Source: Pimelobacter simplex (GTDB lineage: Bacteria > Actinomycetota > Actinomycetes > Propionibacteriales > Nocardioidaceae). Taken from it: a DNA stretch of 64,000 nt. Shown piece by piece: positions 42,172 through 51,210 of the stretch. The stretch is taken from the NCBI RefSeq assembly GCF_024662235.1, contig NZ_CP096276.1, positions 868,001 to 932,000 on the forward strand, written 5' to 3'. Positions within the stretch are counted from its first letter, which is position 1, and every line of letters begins with the position of its first letter. Below the pieces are notes generated by a model, which worked only from the letters and a program-made list of their open reading frames with translations, made no database searches and was not told the origin of the DNA. Position numbers and translations under genes: made by a program.

Positions 42172-42591
42172 ATGGAGCAGCCCGACCGTCCGCCGCTCGC
42201 CGTCCGGCTCGACCTGTCCCCGCACCCCGAGGGCGGGTGGTACCGCCGGACCTGGGCCTCGCCGGTCACCGTGACCCTGCCCGACGGACGGGTCCGGCCG
42301 ACGGCCACGCTCATCTACTTCCTGCTGCCGGCGGGGGAGAGCTCGGCCTGGCACCGGGTCTCCTCCGACGAGATCTGGCTGGCGCACACCGGGACGGTGA
42401 CCGTCGAGCTCGGCGGCGACGGTGCGGCACCCGACGCGGCCGGCGCGACCCGGCTGTCGATCGGGGGTACGACGGCGCAGGGACTCGTCCCGGCCGGCGT
42501 CTGGCAGCGCACGCTGGTCGCCGAGGCCGACGCGCTGGTCAGCTGCCTGGTCTCGCCGGGCTTCGACTTCGCCGACTTCGAGCTCGCGTGA
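42172..42591 (+). CDS. Cupin-fold protein (DUF985/Cupin_5 type)
   Basis: The 139-residue protein has the Cupin_5 pattern: LDLSPHPEGGWYRRTWAS, ATLIYFLLPAGESSAWHRV, EIWLAHTGTVTVELGG and the VPAGVWQRTLV strand. It is a compact beta-barrel with candidate metal or ligand residues His and Glu. The biochemical role of the family is not settled. ATG 42172 lies 6 nt after CACACT (42160-42165). It precedes the adnAB operon, which has its own promoter. Confidence 0.87.
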   Translation: MEQPDRPPLAVRLDLSPHPEGGWYRRTWASPVTVTLPDGRVRPTATLIYFLLPAGESSAWHRVSSDEIWLAHTGTVTVELGGDGAAPDAAGATRLSIGGTTAQGLVPAGVWQRTLVAEADALVSCLVSPGFDFADFELA

Positions 42592-42628
42592 GCGGTTCGT
42601 CCACAGGCGCCGGTGACCCGTTGCGGTT

Positions 42629-42651
42629 CCGTCGGACCCGGGTGGTTGAGT
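42629..42651 (+). promoter_or_regulatory. PafBC-type DNA-damage promoter of adnA
   Basis: CCGTCGGAC (42629-42637), 8 nt, then TTGAGT (42646-42651) follow the layout of the mycobacterial PafBC motif TTGTCRGTG-N8-TAnnnT, with a variant -10. The GTG at 42659 is 7 nt downstream, consistent with a leaderless start. Confidence 0.62.
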
Positions 42652-42658
42652 GACGTCC

Positions 42659-45600
42659 GTGGAGCCCACGACCGCCCAGCCGACCTACCGCTTCGCGCCC
42701 GCCCCGCCGGCGGCCGCGGTGCCGGTGCTCGACGCCTACCAGCGTCAGGTGGTCGATCACCCGGGCGGCCCGCTGCTGGTGCTCGCGGGCCCGGGCACGG
42801 GCAAGACGACCACGCTGGTCGAGGCGATCGTCGAGCGCATCGAGGGGCGCGGCGCGCGGCCCGACCAAGTGCTGGCGCTGACCTTCTCGCGCAAGGCCGC
42901 CGACCAGCTGCGCGACCGGGTCACCGCGCGGCTGGGCCGCACGACCGGCACCCAGCTGAGCTCGACCTTCCACTCCTTCGCCTACGCGCTGGTCCGGCGC
43001 TACGCCCCGGCCGGTCTCTACGAGGCGCCGCTGCGGCTGCTGTCCGCGCCCGAGCAGGACGTCGTGCTCCGCGAGCTGCTCGCCGACCACCCCGAGTCGG
43101 TGCGCTGGCCCGAGCGGTTCCGGCAGGCGATGGCGACCCGCGGTTTCGCGCGCGAGGTCCACGCCGTGCTCGGCCGCGCCCGGGAAAAGGGGCTCGACGG
43201 CGAGGCCCTGCGCCAGCTCGGCGAGACCGAGGGCATCGACGAGTACGTCGCCGCGGGGCTCTTCCTCGAGCAGTACCTCGACTCGCTCGACTCCCTCGGT
43301 GCCACCGACTACGCCGACCTCATCCGGCGGGCCTGCATCGAGGCCGAGGACCACCGCGACGAGCTGCGCGAGGAGTTCCGGCACGTCTTCGTCGACGAGT
43401 ACCAGGACACCGACCCCGGTCAGGTCGCCCTGCTCCGTGCGCTCGCCGGCGACGGCCTCGACCTGGTCGCGGTGGGCGATCCGCACCAGTCGATCTACGG
43501 CTTCCGCGGGGCCGAGGTGCGCGGCATCCTCGAGTTCCCCACCGAGTTCCCCCAGGCCGACGGCTCGCCGGCCGATGTGGTCGCGCTGCGGACCGTGCGC
43601 AGGTTCGGCCCGGGCATCCTCGCCCCGGCCCAGCGGGTCGCGGGGCGGATCGGCCTGCGCGGCACGCTGCCGGCCCAGGCCCGCGAGCAGTTCCTGGCGC
43701 CCCAGGCCGAGAGCGCCGTTCGCGGCCAGGTCCAGGTCCGCACCTTCGACACCGAGCGGGCCGAGGCCGAGCACCTCGCCGACCTGCTGCGCCGCGCCCA
43801 CCTCGAGGACGGTGTCCCCTGGGACGAGATGGCCGTGCTGGTGCGCTCGGGGCGGGCGAGCATCGCGCCGCTGCGCCGGGCGCTCGGCGCGGCCGGCGTA
43901 CCGGTCGAGGTGGCGCGCGACGAGGTGCCGCTGGTCCGCGACCCCGCGGTGATGCCGCTGCTCGACGCGCTCCGCGCCGTGGTCAACCTCGACAACGACG
44001 ATCCCGAACACGTCGAGCACGTCGATGCCGCCCGGGCCGAGGCGCTGCTCACCGGCCCGCTCGGCGGTCTCGACGCCGGTGATGTCCGGCGGCTGGCCCG
44101 GCTGCTGCGCCACCGCGAGAAGGACCACTGCCAAGAGTCCGGCGGGACGCCGCGCAGCTCGCGCGAGCTGGTCCGCCTCGCCGTCGTCGACCCGACCCTG
44201 CTGGCCGGCATCGACGCTCCCGAGATCGAGCGGGCGCGGGCGCTGGCCGCGCTGCTCGGTCAGGCCCGGGCCGACCTCGAGGCGGGCGCGAGCGCCGAGG
44301 ACCTGCTCTGGACGCTGTGGTCCGGCACCAGCTGGCCCCACCGGCTGCGCCGCTCGGTCGAGTCCGGTGGCGGCGCCGCGCGCCGCGCGCACCGCGACCT
44401 CGACTCGATCTGCGCGCTCTTCGACGTCGCGGTCCGGGCGGGGGAGCGGCGCGAGCACCTCGCCGTCGCCCCCTTCCTCGAGGGCCTGGTCCAGCAGGAG
44501 ATCCCGGCCGACACCCTCGCCGACCGCGGCGGGCGGGGCGCGGCCGTCCGGCTGCTCACCGCCCACCGCAGCAAGGGCCTGGAGTGGCGCCTCGTCGTGG
44601 CCGCCCACGTCCAGGCCGAGGGCTGGCCCGACCTGCGCCGGCGCTCGACCCTGCTCCAGGCCGACCGGATCGGCCCGTCCTCGGCCGGCGGCCTGGTCGG
44701 CTCGGTGGTGCCGCCGCTGACCGCACGCGAGCTGCTGATGGAGGAGCGCCGGCTGTTCTACGTCGCGTGCACCCGCGCGCGCGAGCGCCTGGTGGTGACC
44801 GCCGTCCGGTCCAGCGACGACGAGGGCGAGCAGCCCTCGCGCTTCCTCGACGAGCTCGGCTCCACCGTCGAGCACGTCGTCGGCCGGCCCCCGCGGCCGC
44901 TCTCGCTCGACGGGCTCGTGGCCGAGCTGCGCCGTACGGTCGCCGACCCCCGCTCCGACCCCGGCCTGCGCGATGCCGCCGCCCGGCGCCTGGCCCGGCT
45001 CGCCCGCGAGCGGGTGGGCCGGCGCGCAGCGGTCCCGGCCGCCGATCCGGCGACCTGGTGGGGCACCCGCGCCGCCAGCCGCTCGCCCGCCCCGATCCGC
45101 GACGAGGACCGCCCGGTCCCGGTCTCGGCGAGCATGCTCGACGCCCTGGCCGTCTGCCCGACCCAGTGGTTCCTCACCCGCGAGGCCGGCGGCATCGGCC
45201 GCGCCCACCAGTCGGCCAACCTCGGCGAGCTCGTCCACGCGCTCGCCGAGCGGGTCGCCTCCGGTGACGCCCCGCCCGACCCCGATGCGCTGATGGCCTA
45301 CGTCGACGAGGTCTGGGACCGGCTCGACTTCCGCACCCCGTGGTCCAAGCAGCGCGAGCACGACCGGGTCCGCGCGGCGCTCGAGCGCTTCGTCGACTGG
45401 CACGAGGCCAATCCCCGCGCGCTCGTCGGCCGCGAGGAACGGTTCTCGACGGTGGTCGAGGTCGACGGCGAGCAGGTCCAGGTGACCGGCTACGCCGACC
45501 GCGTCGAGCTCGACGCCGACGGCCGGGTGGTCGTGGTCGACCTCAAGACCGGGCGTACCAAGCCGTCCGACACCTCGGTGCGCACCCACGTCCAGCTCGC

Positions 45601-45907
45601 GCTCTACCAGTACGCGGTCGACCACGGCGCGCTCGACGTCGAGCCCGACGAGGCGCCCTACCGGGCCGGCGGCGCCGAGCTGGTCCAGCTCGGGCTGCTC
45701 GACGGCGGTGAGCGCGCCACGGTCCAGCCCCAGGCGGTCCACGCCGAGGACGGTCCCGAGCGCGACGAGCTGCGCTCCCGGCTGGCCCATGCGGCCCACC
45801 TGATCCGCGAGGAGCACTTCCCGGCGGTGTCCGGCCAGCAGTGCCGGACCTGCTCCTTCCTGTCCCTGTGTCCGGCCAAGAGCGCGGGAGCGGTGGTGGC
45901 CCAGTGA
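42659..45907 (+). CDS. adnA: AdnA, helicase-nuclease subunit for double-strand-break resection
   Basis: The 1082-residue protein has UvrD-like helicase motifs (Walker A LAGPGTGKTTTL, motif II VDEYQDTDPGQ, motif III GDPHQSIYGFRGA, TAHRSKGLEW, YVACTRARERL) and a C-terminal RecB-type nuclease (VVVVDLKTG). Cys residues in AVCPTQW and QQCRTCSFLSLC form the iron-sulfur cluster that clamps this nuclease. It pairs with AdnB, as in mycobacterial AdnAB, which resects broken ends. I prefer GTG 42659 over GTG 42650 because the latter overlaps the -10. The stop overlaps the adnB start (GTGA). Confidence 0.94.
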   Translation: MEPTTAQPTYRFAPAPPAAAVPVLDAYQRQVVDHPGGPLLVLAGPGTGKTTTLVEAIVERIEGRGARPDQVLALTFSRKAADQLRDRVTARLGRTTGTQLSSTFHSFAYALVRRYAPAGLYEAPLRLLSAPEQDVVLRELLADHPESVRWPERFRQAMATRGFAREVHAVLGRAREKGLDGEALRQLGETEGIDEYVAAGLFLEQYLDSLDSLGATDYADLIRRACIEAEDHRDELREEFRHVFVDEYQDTDPGQVALLRALAGDGLDLVAVGDPHQSIYGFRGAEVRGILEFPTEFPQADGSPADVVALRTVRRFGPGILAPAQRVAGRIGLRGTLPAQAREQFLAPQAESAVRGQVQVRTFDTERAEAEHLADLLRRAHLEDGVPWDEMAVLVRSGRASIAPLRRALGAAGVPVEVARDEVPLVRDPAVMPLLDALRAVVNLDNDDPEHVEHVDAARAEALLTGPLGGLDAGDVRRLARLLRHREKDHCQESGGTPRSSRELVRLAVVDPTLLAGIDAPEIERARALAALLGQARADLEAGASAEDLLWTLWSGTSWPHRLRRSVESGGGAARRAHRDLDSICALFDVAVRAGERREHLAVAPFLEGLVQQEIPADTLADRGGRGAAVRLLTAHRSKGLEWRLVVAAHVQAEGWPDLRRRSTLLQADRIGPSSAGGLVGSVVPPLTARELLMEERRLFYVACTRARERLVVTAVRSSDDEGEQPSRFLDELGSTVEHVVGRPPRPLSLDGLVAELRRTVADPRSDPGLRDAAARRLARLARERVGRRAAVPAADPATWWGTRAASRSPAPIRDEDRPVPVSASMLDALAVCPTQWFLTREAGGIGRAHQSANLGELVHALAERVASGDAPPDPDALMAYVDEVWDRLDFRTPWSKQREHDRVRAALERFVDWHEANPRALVGREERFSTVVEVDGEQVQVTGYADRVELDADGRVVVVDLKTGRTKPSDTSVRTHVQLALYQYAVDHGALDVEPDEAPYRAGGAELVQLGLLDGGERATVQPQAVHAEDGPERDELRSRLAHAAHLIREEHFPAVSGQQCRTCSFLSLCPAKSAGAVVAQ

Positions 45908-48900
45908 GCACGACGACGATCCCCATGACGATCGCCACGCCTGCCGACCTCCAGCGGGCGATGCAGGCGAAGTTCCCACCCAGCGACGAGCAGTGGGCGG
46001 CGATCAGCGCGCCGCTGCGCCCGGCGGTGGTCATCGCCGGCGCCGGGTCCGGCAAGACCACGCTGATGGCGGCCCGGGTGGTCTACCTGGTGCTGACCGG
46101 CCAGGTGCGGCCCGAGGAGGTCCTCGGCCTCACCTTCACCACCAAGGCCGCGGCCGAGCTGCGCCAGCGGATCCGCACCGCCCTGCGCGACGCCGGCGCC
46201 CTCGACCTCACCCCCGCGCCCGGAGCGGGCGACGACGAGGCCGACGAGGTCCTCGAGCCGACGGTGGCCACCTACAACGCCTACGCCTCCGGTCTGCTCA
46301 CCGACCACGGTCTGCGGATCGGCCACGAGCCCGACACCCGGGTGATCACCGACGCCGCCCGCTACCAGCTCGGAGCCCGGGCGGTCGACCGGTTCACCGG
46401 CGAGATCTCGCTGCTGACCGATCACCCCGAGACCGCGATCCAGAACCTCCTCGCGCTCGACTCCGCGATGAGCGAGCACCTGGTCGGCCCCGACGACGTG
46501 CTCGGCCACGACGCGGCGGCCCGGCGCGGCTTCGAGCGTGCCCGCGACGAGGAGCTCGCCGGCAAGGCCCGCAAGACCTACGTCGACGCGATCGACAAGG
46601 CGATCTCCGCGATCGACCGCCGGGCCGAGCTGCTCCAGCTCGTGGCGTCCTACCGGGGGCTCAAGCGCGACCTGGGCCTGATGGACTTCTCCGACCAGAT
46701 CGAGCTCGGCGCCCGGCTGGCGGCCGAGCGCCCCGAGGTCGGCGAGATCGAGCGCGGCCGGTTCAAGGTGGTGCTGCTCGACGAGTACCAGGACACCTCG
46801 GTCGCCCAGGCGATCATGCTGTCCCGGCTGTTCTCCGCGCCCGAGCCGGGCCACGGGCTGGGCCACGCGGTGACCGCGGTCGGCGACCCCAACCAGGCGA
46901 TCTACGGCTGGCGCGGGGCGTCGGTGGCCAACATCCTCAACTTCGCCGAGACCTTCCCGGCGGCCGACGGCACACCGACGACCTACGCGCTGACCGTCAA
47001 CCGGCGCTCCGACCGGCGGATCCTCGACGTGGCCAGCCACCTGGCCGAGCCGCTCTACGACGCGCTCGAGACCCGCGGCGCGGGCGTCGCCCGGCTGCGG
47101 GCGCCCGAGGGGGCGGTCGACGGCACCGTCGAAGCCCACACGTTCGAGACCCAGCGTGACGAGCTGGCCTGGCTGGCGGCCGCGGTCCGCGCGGCCCACG
47201 GCGGCGATCCCGGCGACTGGGCCGGCATCGGCGTGCTGACCCGCGACAACGCCCACGCCGAGCTGGTCTTCGACGCGCTGACCGCGGCCGGCGTACCGGT
47301 CGAGATCGTCGGTCTCTCCGGCCTGCTCCGGCTACCCGAGATCGCCGAGATCGTCGCGGTGCTGCGGCTGCTCCACGACGTCACCGACAACGCCGCCCTG
47401 CTGACCCTGCTCGCCGGACCGCGCTGGGCGATCGGCCCCCGCGACCTGCGCCTGCTCGGCCAGCGGGCCGGCGAGCTGGCCGGCCGACGCGGACGCTCGG
47501 CCGACGTCGTCACCGTCTCCGAGCAGCTCGTGGCGATCGCCGACGGCATCGACCCGGCCGAGGTGCCGTGCCTCGACGACGCCCTGGCCGACCCCGGCGA
47601 GGGCGACTTCTCCACCGAGGCGCGCGAGCGGTTCTCGCTGCTGCGCGACGAGCTGCGGCTCCTGCGCGTAGCCGTCGGCGAGCCGCTGCTCGACCTGGTC
47701 CGGCGGATCATCGACGTCACCGGCGTCGACGTCGAGCTCGCCTCGGCGGTGAGCCCGGCCGCTGCCGCCCGGCGCGACAACCTCGACCTGTTCGTCAAGG
47801 CGGTCGCCGACTTCCAGGCCGTCGACGGCGACGTGACGCTGCCCGCCCTCCTGGCCTACCTCACCGCCGAGGACGACCAGGGCAACGGCCTCGACATCGC
47901 CACCCCGACCGAGGCCGACTCGGTCAAGCTCCTCACCGTGCACCGCTCCAAGGGGCTCGAGTGGGCTACGGTCTTCTGCGTCGGCGTCTGCGAGTCGCGG
48001 TTCCCGTCGGCCCAGGGGCGCACGCTGTGGGTGTCCTCGCCCGCGGTGCTGCCCGCCGCGCTGCGCGGCGACGCGGCCGACCTGCCCCAGCTCGAGGGCT
48101 ACGACAAGGCCGCGCTCGACGACTACCGGCGCCGGTCCAAGGCCCACGAGGCCGACGAGGAGCTGCGCCTGGGCTATGTCGCCTTCACCCGCGCCGCCCA
48201 CCGGCTCGCCGTGAGCTCGTTCCAGTGGGGCCCGCGCAAGACGCCCTACGGTCCCTCCGCCTACCAGGAGGCCGTCCGCGAGGTGCTCACCTCCTGGGAC
48301 CTCGCCCCCGAGCCGTGGCTGACCCGGCCCGACAAGGGCGCGGCCAACCCCTACGACGCCGAGGACCCGGCCCGGCCCTGGCCGGTCGACGGCACCGGCG
48401 ACGAGGCCCGGCTGCGACTGGCCGCCGCGGCGCTGGTCGGCGCGACCGACCCCGACGGTGCCGATCCCGAGCTCGACATCGTCACCGCGGCCCAGGTCGC
48501 CGACTGGGACGCCGAGATCGAGCAGCTCCTCACCGAGGCGCGACTGGCCTCGGGCGCGGGGGCCGAGGTCGTCGTACCGATGCCGGGGGCGTTGTCGGCC
48601 ACCGCCCTCAGCCGCCTGCGCGACGATCCCCAGGCGTTCGCCCGCGAGCTGGTCCGCCCGATGCCGCGACCCCCGGCCCCGGCCGCCCGGTTCGGTACCC
48701 GCTTCCACGCCTGGGTCGAGGCCCGCTTCGGCCAGCAGGGCCTGTTCGACCCCGACGAGCTCTCCGGCCGGGCCGACGCCGGGATCGACGACGAGGCCGA
48801 CCTCAAGGAGCTCGTCGCCGCCTTCGAGGACGGTCCGTTCGGCAGCCGGGTGCCCTACGCCGTCGAGGCGCCCTTCTCCCTGGTCCTCCAGGGCGCCGAG

Positions 48901-49161
48901 GGACGCCGCCAGGTGATCCGCGGCCGGATCGACGCCGTCTACGCCGAGCCCGACGGCTCCTTCCTCGTCGTCGACTGGAAGACGAGCGCCCGCCAGGAGG
49001 CCGACCCCCTCCAGCTCGCGCTCTACCGGCTCGCCTGGGCCGAGCTCCGGGGGCTGCCGCCCGAGCGGGTCCGCGCCGGCTTCTACTACGTACGCCGCGG
49101 CGAGCTCGTCGTGCACGACGAGCTCGCGGGCCGCGAGGAGGTCCTGGCCCTCCTGGAGTGA
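45904..49161 (+). CDS. adnB: AdnB, helicase-nuclease subunit
   Basis: The 1085-residue partner has a complete UvrD-family motor (Walker A IAGAGSGKTTLM, motif II LDEYQDTS, GDPNQAIYGWRGAS, TVHRSKGLEW, YVAFTRAAHRL) and a C-terminal RecB-like nuclease with LVVDWKTSAR. In mycobacteria AdnB is the lead motor and each subunit cuts one strand. GTG 45904 overlaps the adnA stop by 4 bp, ensuring coupled synthesis; ATG 45925 is a possible internal start. The gene converges on the OsmC gene. Confidence 0.94.
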   Translation: MSTTTIPMTIATPADLQRAMQAKFPPSDEQWAAISAPLRPAVVIAGAGSGKTTLMAARVVYLVLTGQVRPEEVLGLTFTTKAAAELRQRIRTALRDAGALDLTPAPGAGDDEADEVLEPTVATYNAYASGLLTDHGLRIGHEPDTRVITDAARYQLGARAVDRFTGEISLLTDHPETAIQNLLALDSAMSEHLVGPDDVLGHDAAARRGFERARDEELAGKARKTYVDAIDKAISAIDRRAELLQLVASYRGLKRDLGLMDFSDQIELGARLAAERPEVGEIERGRFKVVLLDEYQDTSVAQAIMLSRLFSAPEPGHGLGHAVTAVGDPNQAIYGWRGASVANILNFAETFPAADGTPTTYALTVNRRSDRRILDVASHLAEPLYDALETRGAGVARLRAPEGAVDGTVEAHTFETQRDELAWLAAAVRAAHGGDPGDWAGIGVLTRDNAHAELVFDALTAAGVPVEIVGLSGLLRLPEIAEIVAVLRLLHDVTDNAALLTLLAGPRWAIGPRDLRLLGQRAGELAGRRGRSADVVTVSEQLVAIADGIDPAEVPCLDDALADPGEGDFSTEARERFSLLRDELRLLRVAVGEPLLDLVRRIIDVTGVDVELASAVSPAAAARRDNLDLFVKAVADFQAVDGDVTLPALLAYLTAEDDQGNGLDIATPTEADSVKLLTVHRSKGLEWATVFCVGVCESRFPSAQGRTLWVSSPAVLPAALRGDAADLPQLEGYDKAALDDYRRRSKAHEADEELRLGYVAFTRAAHRLAVSSFQWGPRKTPYGPSAYQEAVREVLTSWDLAPEPWLTRPDKGAANPYDAEDPARPWPVDGTGDEARLRLAAAALVGATDPDGADPELDIVTAAQVADWDAEIEQLLTEARLASGAGAEVVVPMPGALSATALSRLRDDPQAFARELVRPMPRPPAPAARFGTRFHAWVEARFGQQGLFDPDELSGRADAGIDDEADLKELVAAFEDGPFGSRVPYAVEAPFSLVLQGAEGRRQVIRGRIDAVYAEPDGSFLVVDWKTSARQEADPLQLALYRLAWAELRGLPPERVRAGFYYVRRGELVVHDELAGREEVLALLE

Positions 49162-49220
49162 GGTGGCGAGCCGGCGGGCGCTGGCGGGCGCCGGTGCGAG
49201 CCGGTCAATCGGTCAGTCGG

Positions 49221-49724
49221 TCAGGCCCGGACCACCCGGATCTGCGGCGGCTGGGCGAGTGTGCGGCCCACGACGCAGTAGCGCTCGGTGGCGGTCGCCA
49301 GCCGGGCGAGCGTGGCGTCGTCGGCGTCGGTGTCGACGCTCAGGGTGAGCACGATGTCCTGGACGCCGACCGGTGCCTCCCGGTCGATGCCGAGGGTGCC
49401 GCGGGCGTCCCACCAGGCGTCGGCGCGGAGCGTGGCGGAGCGGAGGTCCACGCTCATCGCGGTCGCGACGGCGCGCAGGGTGACCCCGGCGCAGGCGAGC
49501 ACGGCCTGGAGCAGGAGGTCGGCCGAGCAGGCGTCCGTACCGTCACCGCCGGTGGCGGGGTGCAGGCCGGCGCGGACGGGTCCGGCGAAGCCGTCGATGG
49601 TCGCGGTGACGTCCGGCGCGCGGTAGTCGCCGGTGGCCGTCGTCGCGGTCCGAGCAGTGCCCGGATCACTGCGGTAGCGCTCCTTGAGCGGCGCCTGGGC
49701 GGCGCGGAGGGTGGTCGCGTCCAT
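49221..49724 (-). CDS. OsmC-family protein
   Basis: The 167-residue protein follows the OsmC/Ohr fold, with a central helix TDACSADLLLQAVLACAGVTLRAVA that carries the two Cys positions of the family, and the terminal TERYCVVGRTLAQPP. OsmC and Ohr proteins reduce organic hydroperoxides with these Cys residues, though some members do not. The first Cys sits in DACSAD and the second in LACAG. ATG 49724 is 5 nt from minus-strand TACCGT, and the gene is divergent from nudC with only 28 bp between them. Confidence 0.87.
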   Translation of the reverse strand: MDATTLRAAQAPLKERYRSDPGTARTATTATGDYRAPDVTATIDGFAGPVRAGLHPATGGDGTDACSADLLLQAVLACAGVTLRAVATAMSVDLRSATLRADAWWDARGTLGIDREAPVGVQDIVLTLSVDTDADDATLARLATATERYCVVGRTLAQPPQIRVVRA

Positions 49725-49752
49725 GTCTCACGGTAGCCCTAGGCTCGGTGGT

Positions 49753-50664
49753 GTGACGTTCCCGCACGTGACCCTGGTCCAGGACCCGCACGACCGGCTC
49801 GGGCTGCTGCGCACCGACGACGCGTGGCTCGCGGAGCGGTGGGCCGATCCGGCCAGCCGGGTGCTGGTGATCGCCGGGACGCGCGTCCGGCCGGGACCGG
49901 ACGGACTCGTGTGGGTACCGGCGGCCGAGGCACCCGAGGGCGTACGCCTGCTGCTGGGCGAGCGCGACGGCGCGACCTGGTGGGGCGTGATCGTCCCGGG
50001 CGAGGTCGCGAAGGAAGAGCCGGAGCGCTGGCTGCCCCTGCGCGGTCTGCTGCCGTTCCTCGCCGGCGAAGCGGTCCGCCAGGCCCCGCTGGTGTTCCAC
50101 GCGCTCGGCCTGGCCGAGTGGCACTGGGTCCACCGCTTCTGCCCGCGCTGCGGCGGCACCCTGGTCCCGCGCGCGGCCGGCCACGAGCTGGTGTGCGCCG
50201 ACTGCGCCAAGCCCCAGTTCCCCCGCTCGGACCCGGCCGTGATCATGCTCATCGCCGCCGGCGAACCGGGCAGCCCCGACGAGCGCTGCCTCCTCGGCCG
50301 GCACCCGGCCTGGCCGGCCGGCCGCTACTCCACGCTCGCCGGCTTCTGCGAGCCGGGGGAGAGCCTCGAGGACGCCGTGCGCCGCGAGGTGCACGAGGAG
50401 ACCGGCGTCCACGTCGGCGACGTGACCTACTTCGGCAACCAGCCCTGGCCGCTGCCCTCGAGCCTCATGCTCGGGTTCCACGGCCGGGCGACCAGCGAGA
50501 GCATCGTCCTCGACGACGCCGACGTCGAGGACGCCCAGTGGCTCACCCGCGAGGACATGCGCCGGCGCGCCGAGGACGGCTCGCTCGTCCTCCCCGGCGG
50601 CGTCTCGATCAGCCGCTCGCTCGTCGAGGACTGGTACGGCGGCGCTCTGCCCGGCAGCTGGTAG
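49753..50664 (+). CDS. nudC: NAD(+) diphosphatase / RNA decapping hydrolase NudC
   Basis: The 303-residue protein has an N-terminal domain, a zinc ribbon (CPRCGG, then CADC) and a Nudix hydrolase domain with box GFCEPGESLEDAVRREVHEE. The downstream SQPWPFPxS-type motif of NudC reads NQPWPLPSSLMLGF. NudC splits NAD(H) and removes NAD caps from RNA. GTG 49753 lies 7 nt after TAGGCT (49740-49745). M. tuberculosis Rv3199c is in the same neighbourhood. It converges on the mycoredoxin gene across a short region that includes a 16-bp palindrome (GCCGGCAGCTGCCGGC, about 50666). Confidence 0.94.
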   Translation: MTFPHVTLVQDPHDRLGLLRTDDAWLAERWADPASRVLVIAGTRVRPGPDGLVWVPAAEAPEGVRLLLGERDGATWWGVIVPGEVAKEEPERWLPLRGLLPFLAGEAVRQAPLVFHALGLAEWHWVHRFCPRCGGTLVPRAAGHELVCADCAKPQFPRSDPAVIMLIAAGEPGSPDERCLLGRHPAWPAGRYSTLAGFCEPGESLEDAVRREVHEETGVHVGDVTYFGNQPWPLPSSLMLGFHGRATSESIVLDDADVEDAQWLTREDMRRRAEDGSLVLPGGVSISRSLVEDWYGGALPGSW

Positions 50665-50715
50665 CCGGCAGCTGCCGGCTGGTCCTGGCCCGGCTGGTCC
50701 TGGGCCGGCCTGAGC

Positions 50716-50970
50716 TCAGGCGCTGAGCTCGGCGAGCTCGGTCAGCTTGGCCTTGACCTGGATGACGCTCGGGTTGGTCTGCGCGCTGCCGTCGGAGTAC
50801 ACCAGCGTCGGCACCGTCTGGTTGCCGTTGTTGGCCTTCTCGACGATGGCCGCGGCCTCGGGCTGCTGCTCGATGTCGACGATGTCGTACGTGATCCCCT
50901 CGCGGTCGAGCTGGCCCTTGAGCCGCACGCAGTAGCCGCACCACGGGGTGGTGTACATCGTGAACGTCAT
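50716..50970 (-). CDS. mrx1: Mycoredoxin-1-like glutaredoxin
   Basis: The 84-residue thioredoxin-fold protein has active site C11-G12-Y13-C14 in TTPWCGYCVRLK, plus the cis-Pro segment QTVPTLVYSDG. CGYC and the mycoredoxin context (next to nudC and uvrD2, as Rv3198A) identify it as a reductase of mycothiol-mixed disulfides. The start ATG at 50970 agrees with the family N-terminus. Actinobacteria use mycothiol in place of glutathione. Confidence 0.92.
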   Translation of the reverse strand: MTFTMYTTPWCGYCVRLKGQLDREGITYDIVDIEQQPEAAAIVEKANNGNQTVPTLVYSDGSAQTNPSVIQVKAKLTELAELSA

Positions 50971-51210
50971 CGCGGATCGCCTTCTGGGTCGGGGGTGGGC
51001 CGGGGCAGCTCGGTGTTGCTGCGCCCACTCAACCATGGTGGCGGTCGCGTTGTTCCCGCCCGCCGGCCCGCCCGGAGCCCGGGCGGCTCGGGACCGGATC
51101 CGGGACACCTGCCCTGTCCGCCGGGACGCGCGGCCCGTGAGGGTCACGGGTACCGGCGCCGACCACGGGGCGCCGTTCCGTCCCGACCTGTCTCCAGAGG
51201 AGCTCTCCCG

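Noticed and set aside
42539..45979. Minus-strand ORF of 1146 codons opposite adnA
   Set aside because: Shadow of adnA, with the biased composition produced by GC-rich third positions; no start signal or domain.
49200..49230. Direct repeats of CGGTCA as an attachment site
   Set aside because: Three short copies between convergent genes without any integrase or tRNA; more likely chance or part of a bidirectional terminator.
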